This document shows positions 1-8,567 of a stretch of 64,000 bases of DNA, piece after piece. A program made the translations under genes and the position numbers. The notes below the pieces were generated by a model, which saw only the letters and a list, made by a program, of their open reading frames with translations, did no database searches and had not been told where the DNA came from. The stretch lies in NCBI RefSeq assembly GCF_003149515.1, contig NZ_CP029145.1, forward strand, positions 558,001 through 622,000, written 5' to 3'. Source of the stretch: Hymenobacter nivis. Lineage in GTDB: Bacteria; Bacteroidota; Bacteroidia; Cytophagales; Hymenobacteraceae. Numbering within the stretch: the first letter of the stretch is position 1; the number at the start of each line of letters is the position of its first letter.

Positions 1-586
1 CCAGCTGCTGCAAGTAGGCGCGGAACTCGGCGGTGTCGTAGTCGGCCATGCCTTCGCGGCGAACGGCCACGGTGCCGTCGGGGCCAAGCACGAAGGTGGT
101 GGGGATGGATTTGGTGTCGAACACTTTGGGCAGCGGCGCGGCCGGGAAAAAAACCGGAAACGTATAGCCGGCCTGCTCCACCACGCGGCGGGCCCGGTCG
201 GGTTTTTCATCGAGCGACACCATCACGAAGGCCACGCGGGTGGTATCTACCTGGCTGTACAGGTGCTGAAGCGCGGGCATTTCGGCGCGGCAGGGCGGAC
301 ACCAACTGGCCCACAGGTTCATTACCACCACTTTACCGGCGAAGCGACGCAGGTTGGTGGGGCGGCCGTCGAGGGTGTAGAGCGGCGCATCGGGCAGCTG
401 CCTGGGGGCCCCGGCGCGGGCGGGCCGGGCGGCGGGCAGTGTGGGCCGCCACAGCCCGGTGGCCAGCAGGCCCCGTTGCAGCGTGCCTACCACGGGCGCC
501 TTGAGGTCGGTAAAAAACACCACAGCCAGGCTGCCCCAAAGCAGGCCTTGGGTGAGGTTGGCACGGTGGCGTTGGAAAAAGGCCAT
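1..586 (-). CDS. TlpA-like thioredoxin-family protein (partial, C-terminus outside window)
   Basis: Membrane-anchored thiol-disulfide oxidoreductase of the TlpA/ResA type, probably reducing or shuffling disulfides in the periplasm. Reading down from the ATG at 584-586, an N-terminal hydrophobic segment (about residues 14-27) is followed by a linker and a thioredoxin fold. The redox motif C96-P-P-C99 sits in the context NLWASWCPPCRAEMP, and the cis-Pro segment (SIPTTFV) lies further on. The reading frame is open to base 1, so the last residues are missing. No partner gene is visible on the left. The family call is firm; the substrate is unknown. Confidence 0.85.
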   Translation of the reverse strand, partial: MAFFQRHRANLTQGLLWGSLAVVFFTDLKAPVVGTLQRGLLATGLWRPTLPAARPARAGAPRQLPDAPLYTLDGRPTNLRRFAGKVVVMNLWASWCPPCRAEMPALQHLYSQVDTTRVAFVMVSLDEKPDRARRVVEQAGYTFPVFFPAAPLPKVFDTKSIPTTFVLGPDGTVAVRREGMADYDTAEFRAYLQQL

Positions 587-927
587 TGGATAGGGAATAG
601 CGTGGACGCTGCGAGTCCGCGCGCTGAACGGACGGGAAAGGTGGCTAGCGACGCCACGCGCAGACTCGCAGCGACTAAGCTACTCATACTGCTCACGAAG
701 TAGAATGCGAAAACGAAGTAGGATGCGGGGTTTTCCCCCGCCCGTCATTGAACGGTTCAGTCGGCTTTCGTTTAACGATGGGCGGGGACAAGCCTCGCAC
801 CCTACTTCGTGACGAGTATAGCGGTTATGTTGTCATGGTGAACGCAGTGAAGCATCTTGCCAGGTCAGCACAAGGCGTTCAGCGGGGATAAGATGCTTCA
901 CTACGTTCACCGGACAGTTGTAGCCCC
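587..927. repeat. Gene-free gap with two palindromic repeats
   Basis: No credible gene. It holds a family B palindrome (about 686-822; outer arms CACGAAGTAG/CTACTTCGTG, inner arms rich in GCGGGG/CCCCGC) and a diverged family A palindrome (about 831-917; GTGAACGCAGTGAAGCATCTT pairing with AAGATGCTTCACTACGTTCAC with one mismatch). Both sit between the 5' end of the TlpA gene and the 3' end of the T9SS gene. Confidence 0.7.
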
Positions 928-2937
928 TTACTTGAGAAGCGTGACGGTACCGGTTTGGCGAATGAATTGGCCGGTTTCGTCGGTTTGCTCGAAGCGCCAC
1001 ACGTACACGCCGTTCACGGGCGCGTGGCCGTTGATGGTGCCGTCCCAGGTGGTGGCGTGGTCGGTGGCGCGGAACACCTGCTGGCCGTTGCGGTCCACGA
1101 CGATCAGTACGAAATTCTCCAAAAACCGGCCCTTCACCTCAAACACGTCGTTCAGCCCGTCGCCGTTGGGCGTGAAGGCGTTGGGCAGCAGCAGGCGGGC
1201 GCGGCGCGGTACCTGCGCCACGCTGGAGTAGCTGAACGTACCCGCCGGGATGCCGGCCCCGCTGATTTGCAGGCGGTAACGCAGCACCTGGCGGTCAGCC
1301 GGCGGCTGGGCATCGGTGGTACTGAGGGCCGCGATGGGGGCGGCCGTGGCTAGCGCCGTGCCGTCGGGGGACAGGGTTTGGAGGGCGTAGGCGGTGGGCT
1401 GGCTGGGGTCGGGGCCGATGAAGGCCGACCAACTGAGGCTCACCGCGGTGGCTTCGTCGTCGAGGGCCCGGGCGGCGAGGATGCTTGGGCAGCCCACGCT
1501 GCTCTCGGCCGACGTGTTGCCGCACAAGTCGGTGAGGCGCAGCGAGTAGCATACGGCGGTGAGCGTTGCCGCGCCGGTTGAGTCGGTGACGGTGCGTCCG
1601 TTGGTGGCCGTGATAAAATCGGAAACTGGGCCCGCGCTGGGCAGGCGGCGGTAGCGCAGCGTGCCCCCAGCCGGCACGGGGCCCCCGGGTAGGCCGGGGG
1701 TGAGCGTCGGCCGGTTCTGCAAGTCGAAGCTGGCCACGAGGCGGGGCGTGGGCGGGGCCAGGTTGGAGGCGGCTACCAGGCTAGCTTCGTTGGACAGCAC
1801 GGCCCCGCCGTCGGTGCTCACGCGGTAGGTATAGCTGGTGCCGCACACCACGTTGGGGTCTTCCAGCCCGCCGTTGATGGGGGTCAGATTGTTGACGGCC
1901 AAGCCGTTGCGCGTAACGGAGTAGGGCCCCGGGCTAGGGTTGGCGTCGGTCAGCAGCAGCTGGTTGCGGCCCTGCGCCGAGGCCACAGCCAGGCCCAGGG
2001 TATAGCGGGTGGCCGAGGCAATGGTAGCGGTTTGGCAGTAGTCGGTGCGCAGCAGGCGGTAGCCGCCGGCCGCGGCCGCGGGCAGGGCTACGCTGGTGCT
2101 GCCCGGCGGCACGTCGGCCACGTTCTGGAACGGGCCGGTGGTGCCGGCCAGGGCCCGCTGCAAGGTATAGATGTAGCCGGCCGGTAGCTGACCCACGGCC
2201 AGATTAAGCTCGCCGCCGGGGGTGGGCGCGCTTAGCGTCAGGGTATTCAGGGCGGGAACCAGGGCGGTGGGTAGGGCCGGGATGGACTGCGTATTAGCGC
2301 TGGTGCAGGGCCCCACCAGGTTGTAGTAGCCCGTAACGGTGACGGTAGCGGCCCCCGCCAGCGCCACTATTTGCGGCAGGTTGCGCCGCACTACTGGCAC
2401 CTCCGGCCCGCTGCCGGCCCGCACGGTGTAGCGGTCGTACACGGCGTCCGTCACCGTGACGAGGGCCACGCCGGCGGGGCAGGGCGCGATGGTAAACGGC
2501 GGCGGTACGGTGGCGTAGGCTATGAGTACGCGGGTGTAAAACGTACCGATGACGCCGCCGTTGGCCAGCGTGGTGTTGGCATTTTCGGAGATGGTGATGG
2601 GGCCCGGCGCGGTGGGCGTGTAGCGGTACACGGTGCTGGCCCCGGTGGGCGAAATCAGGCAGCTGGGCGGGTACACGTCGGTGCCCGGCAGGGCCGTATA
2701 GTACGTCAGATCAGGCGATACGGCGCGGCTGGCGCAGGGCACGAAGCGCACCGCCCGGCCTACGCACAGCGCCTGCACCTCCTGCCCGGTGGCGGCATCG
2801 ACCACGGCAAACGGCACACCGTTGCAGTCGGTGGGCGGGGGCTGGGCGCAGTTCTGGGCCCGGGCCCGCTCGGGCGCCAGGCCCCCTAGCAGGCCCGTCA
2901 GCAAAAGGAAAAATAACCCGGGGAGCGTCAGCTTCAT
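928..2937 (-). CDS. Secreted protein with T9SS type B (gliding-motility-associated) C-terminal domain
   Basis: A 669-residue exported protein. The chosen ATG (2935-2937) begins a clear signal peptide, MKLTLPGLFFLLLTGLLGG..ARAQ; a longer open frame upstream lacks signal character. The middle is a series of beta-rich, Ig/fibronectin-like segments of low specificity. The last ~90 residues are a classic type B sorting domain: LPNAFTPNGDGLNDVFEVKG, then a D/G-rich WDGTING segment and a terminal VTLLK. Proteins with this tail are carried across the outer membrane by the type IX secretion system. The gene begins 34 bp after the ammonia-lyase-like gene on the same strand, so the two are probably co-transcribed. 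Adhesin or surface role is inference. Confidence 0.9.
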   Translation of the reverse strand: MKLTLPGLFFLLLTGLLGGLAPERARAQNCAQPPPTDCNGVPFAVVDAATGQEVQALCVGRAVRFVPCASRAVSPDLTYYTALPGTDVYPPSCLISPTGASTVYRYTPTAPGPITISENANTTLANGGVIGTFYTRVLIAYATVPPPFTIAPCPAGVALVTVTDAVYDRYTVRAGSGPEVPVVRRNLPQIVALAGAATVTVTGYYNLVGPCTSANTQSIPALPTALVPALNTLTLSAPTPGGELNLAVGQLPAGYIYTLQRALAGTTGPFQNVADVPPGSTSVALPAAAAGGYRLLRTDYCQTATIASATRYTLGLAVASAQGRNQLLLTDANPSPGPYSVTRNGLAVNNLTPINGGLEDPNVVCGTSYTYRVSTDGGAVLSNEASLVAASNLAPPTPRLVASFDLQNRPTLTPGLPGGPVPAGGTLRYRRLPSAGPVSDFITATNGRTVTDSTGAATLTAVCYSLRLTDLCGNTSAESSVGCPSILAARALDDEATAVSLSWSAFIGPDPSQPTAYALQTLSPDGTALATAAPIAALSTTDAQPPADRQVLRYRLQISGAGIPAGTFSYSSVAQVPRRARLLLPNAFTPNGDGLNDVFEVKGRFLENFVLIVVDRNGQQVFRATDHATTWDGTINGHAPVNGVYVWRFEQTDETGQFIRQTGTVTLLK

Positions 2938-2971
2938 GCCCAAAAATACGCGCCAGCGGGCCCCCGCGCTT

Positions 2972-4069
2972 CTATGCGCCGCCGGGGCCCGCCGCTGGCC
3001 ATGCGTAGCCCCGCACAAACGCCGCCGCCTGCCGCAGCGCCGGGTACGGAGCCGTGCCAGGGCCCCCACCGGGTACCGCCGCCCGGAAGGCCGCCAACAG
3101 CGTTTCGCTTGAATCAGGGCCCCCAGCCGCGGGTCTGGCGGCCGAGACCCTGGCGGCGGCCAGCAGCTCCAGACCTAGCAGTTGCTCCACGTTTTCTACC
3201 ACTTGGCGCAGGCGCAAAGCCGCGTAGGCGTCGGCTTCCGCGGCCACCAATTGGCTGCTGGCGGCGGTGTGCGCTGCCAAATCCAGCGCCGCCGCGCCGA
3301 ACATTGGACTGGCCGCGTGCTGCGCCGCGCGGGAAGCTGCTGCCTGGCCCAGCGCTGCTACGGCCGCTGCCAATTGCCCCAGCGCCGGGGCCAGCAGGGC
3401 CGATTCTGAGTCGCTTAGGACCCCGGCTACGGCTTGCTCCGCCGCGTGCAGCACGGGTTGGAGCGCCGTTTCCTCGGCCGTTTCGGCGAGGGCCGACAAG
3501 GAGCGGATTGCCGCCGCGGCCCGCGTCAGGCGCTGGGTGCGCAGCAGTGCATCCACGGTGTAGGCCAGGGTAAAGGGGATGCCACGCAGCAGGGCCCCCG
3601 CCTCGCCGGCGCGTAGGGCCAGCGGCTCCCAGCTGAACAGACTGAAGGCGTCGGCCGTAGCCAGGCGGTAGCCCTGGTAGTTGATTTCGCCCTCGCCCAG
3701 CAGCGGCAGGGCCAGGTGGGCCCGCGCCGCCTCGTCGCCACCCTGCTCAAATACCACTGGCAGCAGCTCGCGGTTGTACATCGCCAGCAGGCGCTCGGCC
3801 GTGGGGCGGGCCAGGCCAGCGGGCTGATTCACCGCTCGTTGCGCGGCCAGCAGCAGCATCAGGCGCACCAGGGGCTGGGGTGCTTCGGGGCCTGTGCCGC
3901 AGGCCTGGGCCCGCAGGGCGGCCAGCTCGTGCCCGGTGGCGAGGGCCCCGGCGGGGGCGAAGCTGGCGGCTGCTCCGGGGCCCAGGGCCACGGTTTCGCC
4001 GCTGGCCAGCAAAGTGGCTAAGGTGCTGAGGATGAGCGGGGAGTTGGGGGCGAGGAGGTGGGCGGGCAC
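2972..4069 (-). CDS. Histidine/aromatic ammonia-lyase homologue lacking the MIO site
   Basis: A 365-residue homologue of the HAL/PAL/TAL superfamily, which normally runs to about 500 residues and builds its MIO electrophile from Ala-Ser-Gly. Conserved family landmarks are visible: LVRLMLLLAAQRAV..PAGL (residues 67-87), YNRELLP (98-104), HLALPLLGEGEINYQGY (118-134) and WEPLALRAGEAGALLRG. Where the family has GSVGASGDLAPLAH, this protein reads FEQGGDEAARAH (107-118), so the MIO tripeptide is absent. The N-terminal YGxNTGFG loop with its catalytic Tyr is also not recognisable. The start is GTG (4067-4069); no ATG fits. A pseudoenzyme or a lineage-specific binding protein is more likely than an active lyase. 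The T9SS protein gene follows by 34 bp. Confidence 0.75.
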   Translation of the reverse strand: MPAHLLAPNSPLILSTLATLLASGETVALGPGAAASFAPAGALATGHELAALRAQACGTGPEAPQPLVRLMLLLAAQRAVNQPAGLARPTAERLLAMYNRELLPVVFEQGGDEAARAHLALPLLGEGEINYQGYRLATADAFSLFSWEPLALRAGEAGALLRGIPFTLAYTVDALLRTQRLTRAAAAIRSLSALAETAEETALQPVLHAAEQAVAGVLSDSESALLAPALGQLAAAVAALGQAAASRAAQHAASPMFGAAALDLAAHTAASSQLVAAEADAYAALRLRQVVENVEQLLGLELLAAARVSAARPAAGGPDSSETLLAAFRAAVPGGGPGTAPYPALRQAAAFVRGYAWPAAGPGGA

Positions 4070-4084
4070 GGGTGGGTTAGCGCG

Positions 4085-4220
4085 GTTGTCGGGTTGATGT
4101 ACGCCTTCGATGAGAATTAAAAATGATAAATCCGATAATCTGGTTTTTAAATTTTTATGTCTAACCTATTGATTATAAAATTTTTATAAACTACTTGTTC
4201 AAAATTAAATGAATTATCAG
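4085..4220. promoter_or_regulatory. AT-rich upstream region of the ammonia-lyase-like gene
   Basis: About 135 bp of strongly AT-rich DNA in a GC-rich genome, directly upstream of the minus-strand gene starting at 4069. A minus-strand TAATTTTG (4200-4207) fits the Bacteroidota -7 pattern TAnnTTTG. No ORF is supported here. Confidence 0.4.
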
Positions 4221-4318
4221 ATTGTCATGCTGAGCGCAGTCGAAGCAATTCTCCCGCTCACTAATCATTACTTACTGCCGCGGGAGAGATGCTTCGACTG
4301 CGCTCAGCATGACGGTCT
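4220..4318. repeat. Family A palindromic repeat
   Basis: Inverted repeat with arms GTCATGCTGAGCGCAGTCG... and the reverse complement, centred on a loop with TAATCATTACTTACTG. The same arms recur at 7007, 10861, 39353, 44909 and 50649. The right side ends 12 bp before the target duplication of the IS element. Confidence 0.85.
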
Positions 4319-4334
4319 AATTGTCTGTTTAAAT

Positions 4335-5384
4335 TAGGACTTACGCAAAAAGTGTAACTTGAAAGGAAAAGCCATGAAAGTGACGGCACAACTGTACGGG
4401 CAGTTTTTGGTGAGCAGCCAGGTCAACTACACGGGGACGTATCTGGCCGAGCATCTGGAGGGCCTCTCGCACGACAACGTGCGCTATTTTCTCAAAACCC
4501 GGCGTTTCACCCCCCGCCAGCTCTGGCAGCAAGTACGCCCACAGGTGATGCTCAGCGCGCGGGGCTACGTCCTGTTTGACGACACGGTGCTCGACAAGCA
4601 CCACAGCCGGCGCATCGAACTCGTACGCCGCCAGTACAGCGGCAACGCCCACGGCGTGATTGCCGGCATCGGCCTGGTGACGTGTGTGTACGTCAACCCC
4701 GAAACCGACCAGTTCTGGCTCATTGACTACCGCCTTTTCGCCCCCGACACCGACGGCAAGACCAAGCTCGACCATGTGGCCGACATGCTCGGGCAATTGG
4801 CCCCGCGCAGTATCCCATACCGCACGGTGCTCATGGATAGCTGGTACGCCACCACGGCCCTGTTCAAGTGGCTGCTGGACGAAGGCAAAACATTTTACTG
4901 CCCGCTGAAAAGCAACCGGCTCGTCGATGATTCCGGCGGCCAGCAGCCCTACCAGCCCGTGGCCTGCCTGTGCTGGTCGGCCGCCGAAGTAGAAGCTGGC
5001 AAAATCCTGAAAGTGAAGGGCATGCCCAAAGATTTCAAACTGAAACTCTTCCGCGTACTGGTGTCCACCCACCGGACGGACTACCTCCTCACCAACGAGG
5101 TTGAGCCCTTGCACACGGCCGCTGCCGAACACGAAAGCAGCGTCCGCTGGACGATTGAGCAGTTTCACCGCGAACTCAAGCAACTCACCGGCGTGCAGGC
5201 CTGCCAGTGCCGGCTGGCCCGCAGTCAGCGCAATCATATTGCCCTGGCCGTGCGCGCTTGGACCTGCCTTAAACAAGCCGCCTACCAAACCAAACAAACC
5301 GTCTATCAGCTCAAACAAGGCTTTTTGGATGAGTATATGCGACATGAATTACGCCAGCCTTCGCTCGCGTTTGCGTAAGTCCTA
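4335..5384 (+). mobile_element. Complete IS element with 15-bp TIRs and 5-bp target duplication
   Basis: A 1050-bp insertion sequence. Its ends are perfect 15-bp inverted repeats, TAGGACTTACGCAAA at 4335-4349 and the complement at 5370-5384. Both sides are flanked by TAAAT (4330-4334 and 5385-5389), a 5-bp target-site duplication. It carries one intact transposase gene that fills almost the whole element. Intact ends, intact gene and preserved target duplication suggest recent, possibly still competent transposition. It sits between a family A palindrome and the 3' end of hisS, so it interrupts no visible gene. Confidence 0.92.
4374..5378 (+). CDS. DDE transposase (IS701/IS4-like)
   Basis: Transposase of the resident IS, 334 residues from the ATG at 4374, which has an AAAGGA Shine-Dalgarno-like stretch about 6 bp upstream. 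An in-frame TTG at 4359 would add five residues. Candidate DDE residues are visible: Asp in YVLFDDTVLDK, Asp in RTVLMDSWYATTAL and Glu in WTIEQFHRELKQLTG. The SRRIELVRRQYSGNAHGVI and FWLIDYR segments resemble transposases usually filed under IS701 or IS4-like groups; the exact family needs an ISfinder comparison. The gene is intact and ends inside the right inverted repeat, as is common for compact ISs. Confidence 0.9.
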   Translation: MKVTAQLYGQFLVSSQVNYTGTYLAEHLEGLSHDNVRYFLKTRRFTPRQLWQQVRPQVMLSARGYVLFDDTVLDKHHSRRIELVRRQYSGNAHGVIAGIGLVTCVYVNPETDQFWLIDYRLFAPDTDGKTKLDHVADMLGQLAPRSIPYRTVLMDSWYATTALFKWLLDEGKTFYCPLKSNRLVDDSGGQQPYQPVACLCWSAAEVEAGKILKVKGMPKDFKLKLFRVLVSTHRTDYLLTNEVEPLHTAAAEHESSVRWTIEQFHRELKQLTGVQACQCRLARSQRNHIALAVRAWTCLKQAAYQTKQTVYQLKQGFLDEYMRHELRQPSLAFA

Positions 5385-5401
5385 TAAATAAGAACGAGCA
5401 C

Positions 5402-6868
5402 TTATTGGGCTTGGGAGAGCACGGCCACGGCTTCGGCCACCGAGAGCAGCTGTTCCTGGCCGGCGCGCATGTCGCGCAGCTTCACCTGGCCGGCGGCGCG
5501 CTCATCGGGGCCCGCCAGCAGCAGGTACGGGATGCCTTTCTGGTCGGCGTACTGGAACTGCTTTTTGAGCTTGGCGGCGTCGGGGTACAGCTCGGCGGGC
5601 ACGCCAGCGGCGCGCAGCTGGGCCAGCAGCGGCAGGCCGGCGGCCAGCGAGGCCGCGTCGAACTGCGCCAGTAGCACCCGCGTGAGCGTGCCGGTGCCGG
5701 CCGGGAACAAGTCCAGCTCCTCCAAGCAGTCGTAGAGCCGATCCACGCCGAACGAGAAGCCCACGCCCGACACATCCGGCAGCCCGAAGGCCCCGGTGAG
5801 GTTGTCGTAGCGCCCGCCGCCGCTCACGCTGCCCATCGCCACGTTGTTGATTTTCACTTCGAAAATGCAGCCCGTATAATAGGATAGGCCCCGGGCCAGC
5901 GTGGGGTCAAATTCCAGCCGGTTGAACTGGGTGAAGCCGGAGGCTTGCAGCAGGTCGCGTACGGCGGCCAACTCGTTGAGGCCCCGGTAGTAGGCATCCT
6001 CAGAATCGTCGGCTTCGTCGGTGGGCTCGTCGGGGCCCGGGCGCTGGCCGTCGGGCTCCACGCCGGCCGTCACGAAGCCGGCCAGCAGGCGCTGGAGTTT
6101 CCTGGCGTAGCCGCCGCTCACCGTCAGCAGCTCAAACAGCGTGTCGATGGCGGCGTCCGAAAAGCCTTTTTCGAGCAGTTCCTTGGTCACGCCGTCGCGC
6201 CCGATTTTATCGAGCTTATCGATGGCCACGAACAAGTCCGTCTCCTTGCCCTCGCCGCCCAGCGCCTGGTAAATGTTGCGCAGCACCCCGCGGTGGTTGA
6301 TTTTGATGGTGAAATCCACCAGGCCCAACCCGTTGAGCACCTGGGCCATCATCAGCACAATTTCGGCTTCGCAGAGCAGCGAGTCGGTGCCCACCACGTC
6401 GGCGTCGCACTGCCAAAACTCGCGGTAGCGGCCGCGCTGGGGGCGGTCGGCGCGCCACACGGGCTGCATCTGGTAGCGCTTGAAGGGGAAGGTGAGGGTG
6501 GCCCGGTTCATGGCCACGTAGCGGGCGAAGGGCACGGTGAGGTCGTAGCGCAGGCCCTTCTCCGCTATTTTGGGCAGCACGGCGCGGGGGCCCTGGGCGA
6601 GGTCGTCGGCCGTCACGAGCGGGGTGATTTCGCCGCGGCGCTCCTTCACCAGGAAGTTGCCCGAGTTCAGCACTTTAAACAGGAGCTGGTCGCCCTCGTC
6701 GCCGTACTTGCCGGTCAGCACCGAGAGGTTTTCCAGGGTCGGCGTTTCAATCGGCGCGTAGCCAAACTGCTCGAACGTGCGGCGGATGACGCCAAAAATA
6801 TGCTGGCGGCGGGCCACCTGGGCCGGGCCAAAATCGCGGGTGCCTTGCGGGATGCTGGGTTTTTCCAT
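5402..6868 (-). CDS. hisS: Histidyl-tRNA synthetase
   Basis: Class II aminoacyl-tRNA synthetase that charges tRNA-His, 488 residues. The ATG at 6866-6868 gives MEKPSIPQGTRDFGPAQ, the usual N-terminus. Recognisable landmarks are LRYDLTVPFARYVA, motif 2 GRYREFWQCDADVVG, the histidine-binding stretch LARGLSYYTG and motif 3 GVGFSFGVDRL; an anticodon-binding domain closes the protein. It is slightly longer than many bacterial HisRS because of an acidic insert (about residues 304-317). A minus-strand -7 box TACCTTTG (6877-6884) lies only 8 bp from the start codon, so the mRNA may be nearly leaderless. The 3' end is 17 bp from the IS. Confidence 0.97.
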   Translation of the reverse strand: MEKPSIPQGTRDFGPAQVARRQHIFGVIRRTFEQFGYAPIETPTLENLSVLTGKYGDEGDQLLFKVLNSGNFLVKERRGEITPLVTADDLAQGPRAVLPKIAEKGLRYDLTVPFARYVAMNRATLTFPFKRYQMQPVWRADRPQRGRYREFWQCDADVVGTDSLLCEAEIVLMMAQVLNGLGLVDFTIKINHRGVLRNIYQALGGEGKETDLFVAIDKLDKIGRDGVTKELLEKGFSDAAIDTLFELLTVSGGYARKLQRLLAGFVTAGVEPDGQRPGPDEPTDEADDSEDAYYRGLNELAAVRDLLQASGFTQFNRLEFDPTLARGLSYYTGCIFEVKINNVAMGSVSGGGRYDNLTGAFGLPDVSGVGFSFGVDRLYDCLEELDLFPAGTGTLTRVLLAQFDAASLAAGLPLLAQLRAAGVPAELYPDAAKLKKQFQYADQKGIPYLLLAGPDERAAGQVKLRDMRAGQEQLLSVAEAVAVLSQAQ

Positions 6869-6876
6869 TACGGCCG

Positions 6877-6884
6877 CAAAGGTA
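6877..6884 (-). promoter_or_regulatory. Bacteroidota -7 box upstream of hisS
   Basis: TACCTTTG on the minus strand, matching TAnnTTTG. Eight bases separate it from the hisS start codon, which implies a very short or absent 5' leader. Confidence 0.55.
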
Positions 6885-7006
6885 GGGCCCCCGCGTAGCG
6901 CAGGCTCTGCGCATCCGCGCGGCGGAACAGTAATCGTTAAACGGCCCCTCAACCGCGCATCTGTACTGCTCTATTAGGCTTGTTTCCGAATTAAAGACCG
7001 CAAAAA

Positions 7007-7120
7007 AGAACGTCATGCTGAGCGCAGCCGAAGCATCTCTCCCGCTTACTACTCCAATCGTTCACCGATTAGGTTAGTGAGCGGGAGAGATGCTTCGGCT
7101 GCGCTCAGCATGACGTTCTT
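7007..7120. repeat. Family A palindromic repeat
   Basis: Long imperfect hairpin: AAGAACGTCATGCTGAGCGC... pairs with its complement ending GCATGACGTTCTT. It lies between the hisS promoter region and the end of the serine hydrolase gene. Confidence 0.85.
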
Positions 7121-7144
7121 GATTAGGCAGTTACGAAGCGAGCC

Positions 7145-8479
7145 TTATTCCTTGGTAAACAAGTACGTGCCGCCGCCCTGCGTGAGGGTAAACGTGGGCT
7201 TGGCCGCGTCGAACTCCATGCGGATGCCGGCCGGGTCGAACTTGAACACGCCTGAACCTACGGGCGCCAGCTCAAACGCGCCCTGGCCAGTGGCTTGGGC
7301 CTGAAGGCCAGGGCCTTCGCGGGTAACCGTGATTTTGAGCGGGAACCCGGGGCTGGCGTAGGTGCCGGCGTAGCGGTCGAGGTCGGCCACGGGGGGCGCG
7401 TAGGTGCTGGGCGTGAAGTCTGGGATTTTATAGGGCTGCCCGAAGTAGATGCTCAGGACGCCAATCAGCACGTCGTTAAAGGCATAAGCTGCGGCGTTGC
7501 TGCACAGCGCTACGGCCAGCTTGTCGGCGGGAAAGTAGCCAGCTACCGCATTGAAGCCGTCGATGCCGCCCGTATGCCCGTAGCCCTGCTTCGCGCCAAA
7601 CGGCAAGCCGAACAGGGCCCGGCCGTAGCCGTCGCGGATGGTTTGCATGGTGGCCAGGCTACTGGCTGCCAACAGTTTGCCGCCAAACAGCGCCTCCAGA
7701 AAGCGGGTCAAGTCGGTGGGCGTCGACACCAGGGCCCCCGCGCCGCCGGGCACGCTCATGTCGGTTTCCGGGGCCAGCTTCCAACCGCCGGAGCCCCATT
7801 CGTACGACAGCGCCTCCTGGGCCTGGGGGTTGATTTTGCCGCCGTAGAACGTGTTTTTCAGGCCGGCCCGGGCCAGTACGCGCTTTTGCAGGGCCTGCGG
7901 GTAGGGCATTTTGGCGAGTTTCTCCACGATGTAGCCCAGTAGCACGAAGTTGGAATTGCTATAGGCGGCCTTGGTGCCGGGGGCGAAGTCGGGCTTGGGC
8001 GCGGCGATGAGGGCCACCATCTCGGCCTGGGTGTGGGGCTTCGTCATGAAGGCCGGGAAGGCCGGGTCGTTGGTGAAGTTGTGGAGGCCGCTGCGGTGGC
8101 TCAGCAGCTGGTCGATGGTGATGGCCGCGGCGCCGGGCACCTGCGGGAAAAACGTGGCCAGCGGCGTGTCCAGGGCCAGTTTTTTCTCCTCGATGAGCTG
8201 AAAAATCATCACCCCCGTGAACACCTTCGTGAGGGAGCCGATGCGGTAGCGCGTGTCGGGCGTGGCCGGGGCGCTGGGCGCCAGCCGGGCCTCGCCGAAG
8301 GCGCGGCGGTACACCACCTGCCCGCCTTTGGACAGGGCCAGGCTACCCATCATCTTGTGGTTGGCATCGAGGGCATTCACCAAGCTGTCGAGCTTGGCGG
8401 TGTTGAGCTGCTGGGCCTGGGCCGCCACGGCGGTGAGGCCTAGCAGGCCGATGAGGAAAGGAGTAGCGCGGGGCAGCAT
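7145..8479 (-). CDS. Serine hydrolase, beta-lactamase/PBP-like (exported)
   Basis: A 444-residue exported protein of the class C beta-lactamase-related family (D-aminopeptidase, esterase or PBP4*-type enzymes). The ATG at 8477-8479 gives signal peptide MLPRATPFLIGLLGLTAVAAQAQ; an ATG at 8548 would add 23 residues. The catalytic SxxK is in RIGSLTKVF, the YxN in AAYSNSNFV and the third-motif equivalent in GYGHTGGIDG. A C-terminal beta-rich domain (YAGTYASPGFPLKITV) resembles the lipocalin-like DUF3471-type tail seen on such enzymes. The substrate cannot be told from sequence. The preceding protease gene ends 88 bp upstream on the same strand, so a two-gene operon is possible. Confidence 0.88.
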   Translation of the reverse strand: MLPRATPFLIGLLGLTAVAAQAQQLNTAKLDSLVNALDANHKMMGSLALSKGGQVVYRRAFGEARLAPSAPATPDTRYRIGSLTKVFTGVMIFQLIEEKKLALDTPLATFFPQVPGAAAITIDQLLSHRSGLHNFTNDPAFPAFMTKPHTQAEMVALIAAPKPDFAPGTKAAYSNSNFVLLGYIVEKLAKMPYPQALQKRVLARAGLKNTFYGGKINPQAQEALSYEWGSGGWKLAPETDMSVPGGAGALVSTPTDLTRFLEALFGGKLLAASSLATMQTIRDGYGRALFGLPFGAKQGYGHTGGIDGFNAVAGYFPADKLAVALCSNAAAYAFNDVLIGVLSIYFGQPYKIPDFTPSTYAPPVADLDRYAGTYASPGFPLKITVTREGPGLQAQATGQGAFELAPVGSGVFKFDPAGIRMEFDAAKPTFTLTQGGGTYLFTKE

Positions 8480-8567
8480 GGCCGGTGAAGGAAAGAAGGT
8501 GAGGAAAGGAAGGATGTAGGCGAAGAATCGCCGCGCCGGCCGCGGCATTACAGCGTTGCGGAAAAAA

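Noticed and set aside
4341..5345. Minus-strand open frame across the IS
   Set aside because: Antisense of an intact DDE transposase; no start signal or similarity of its own.
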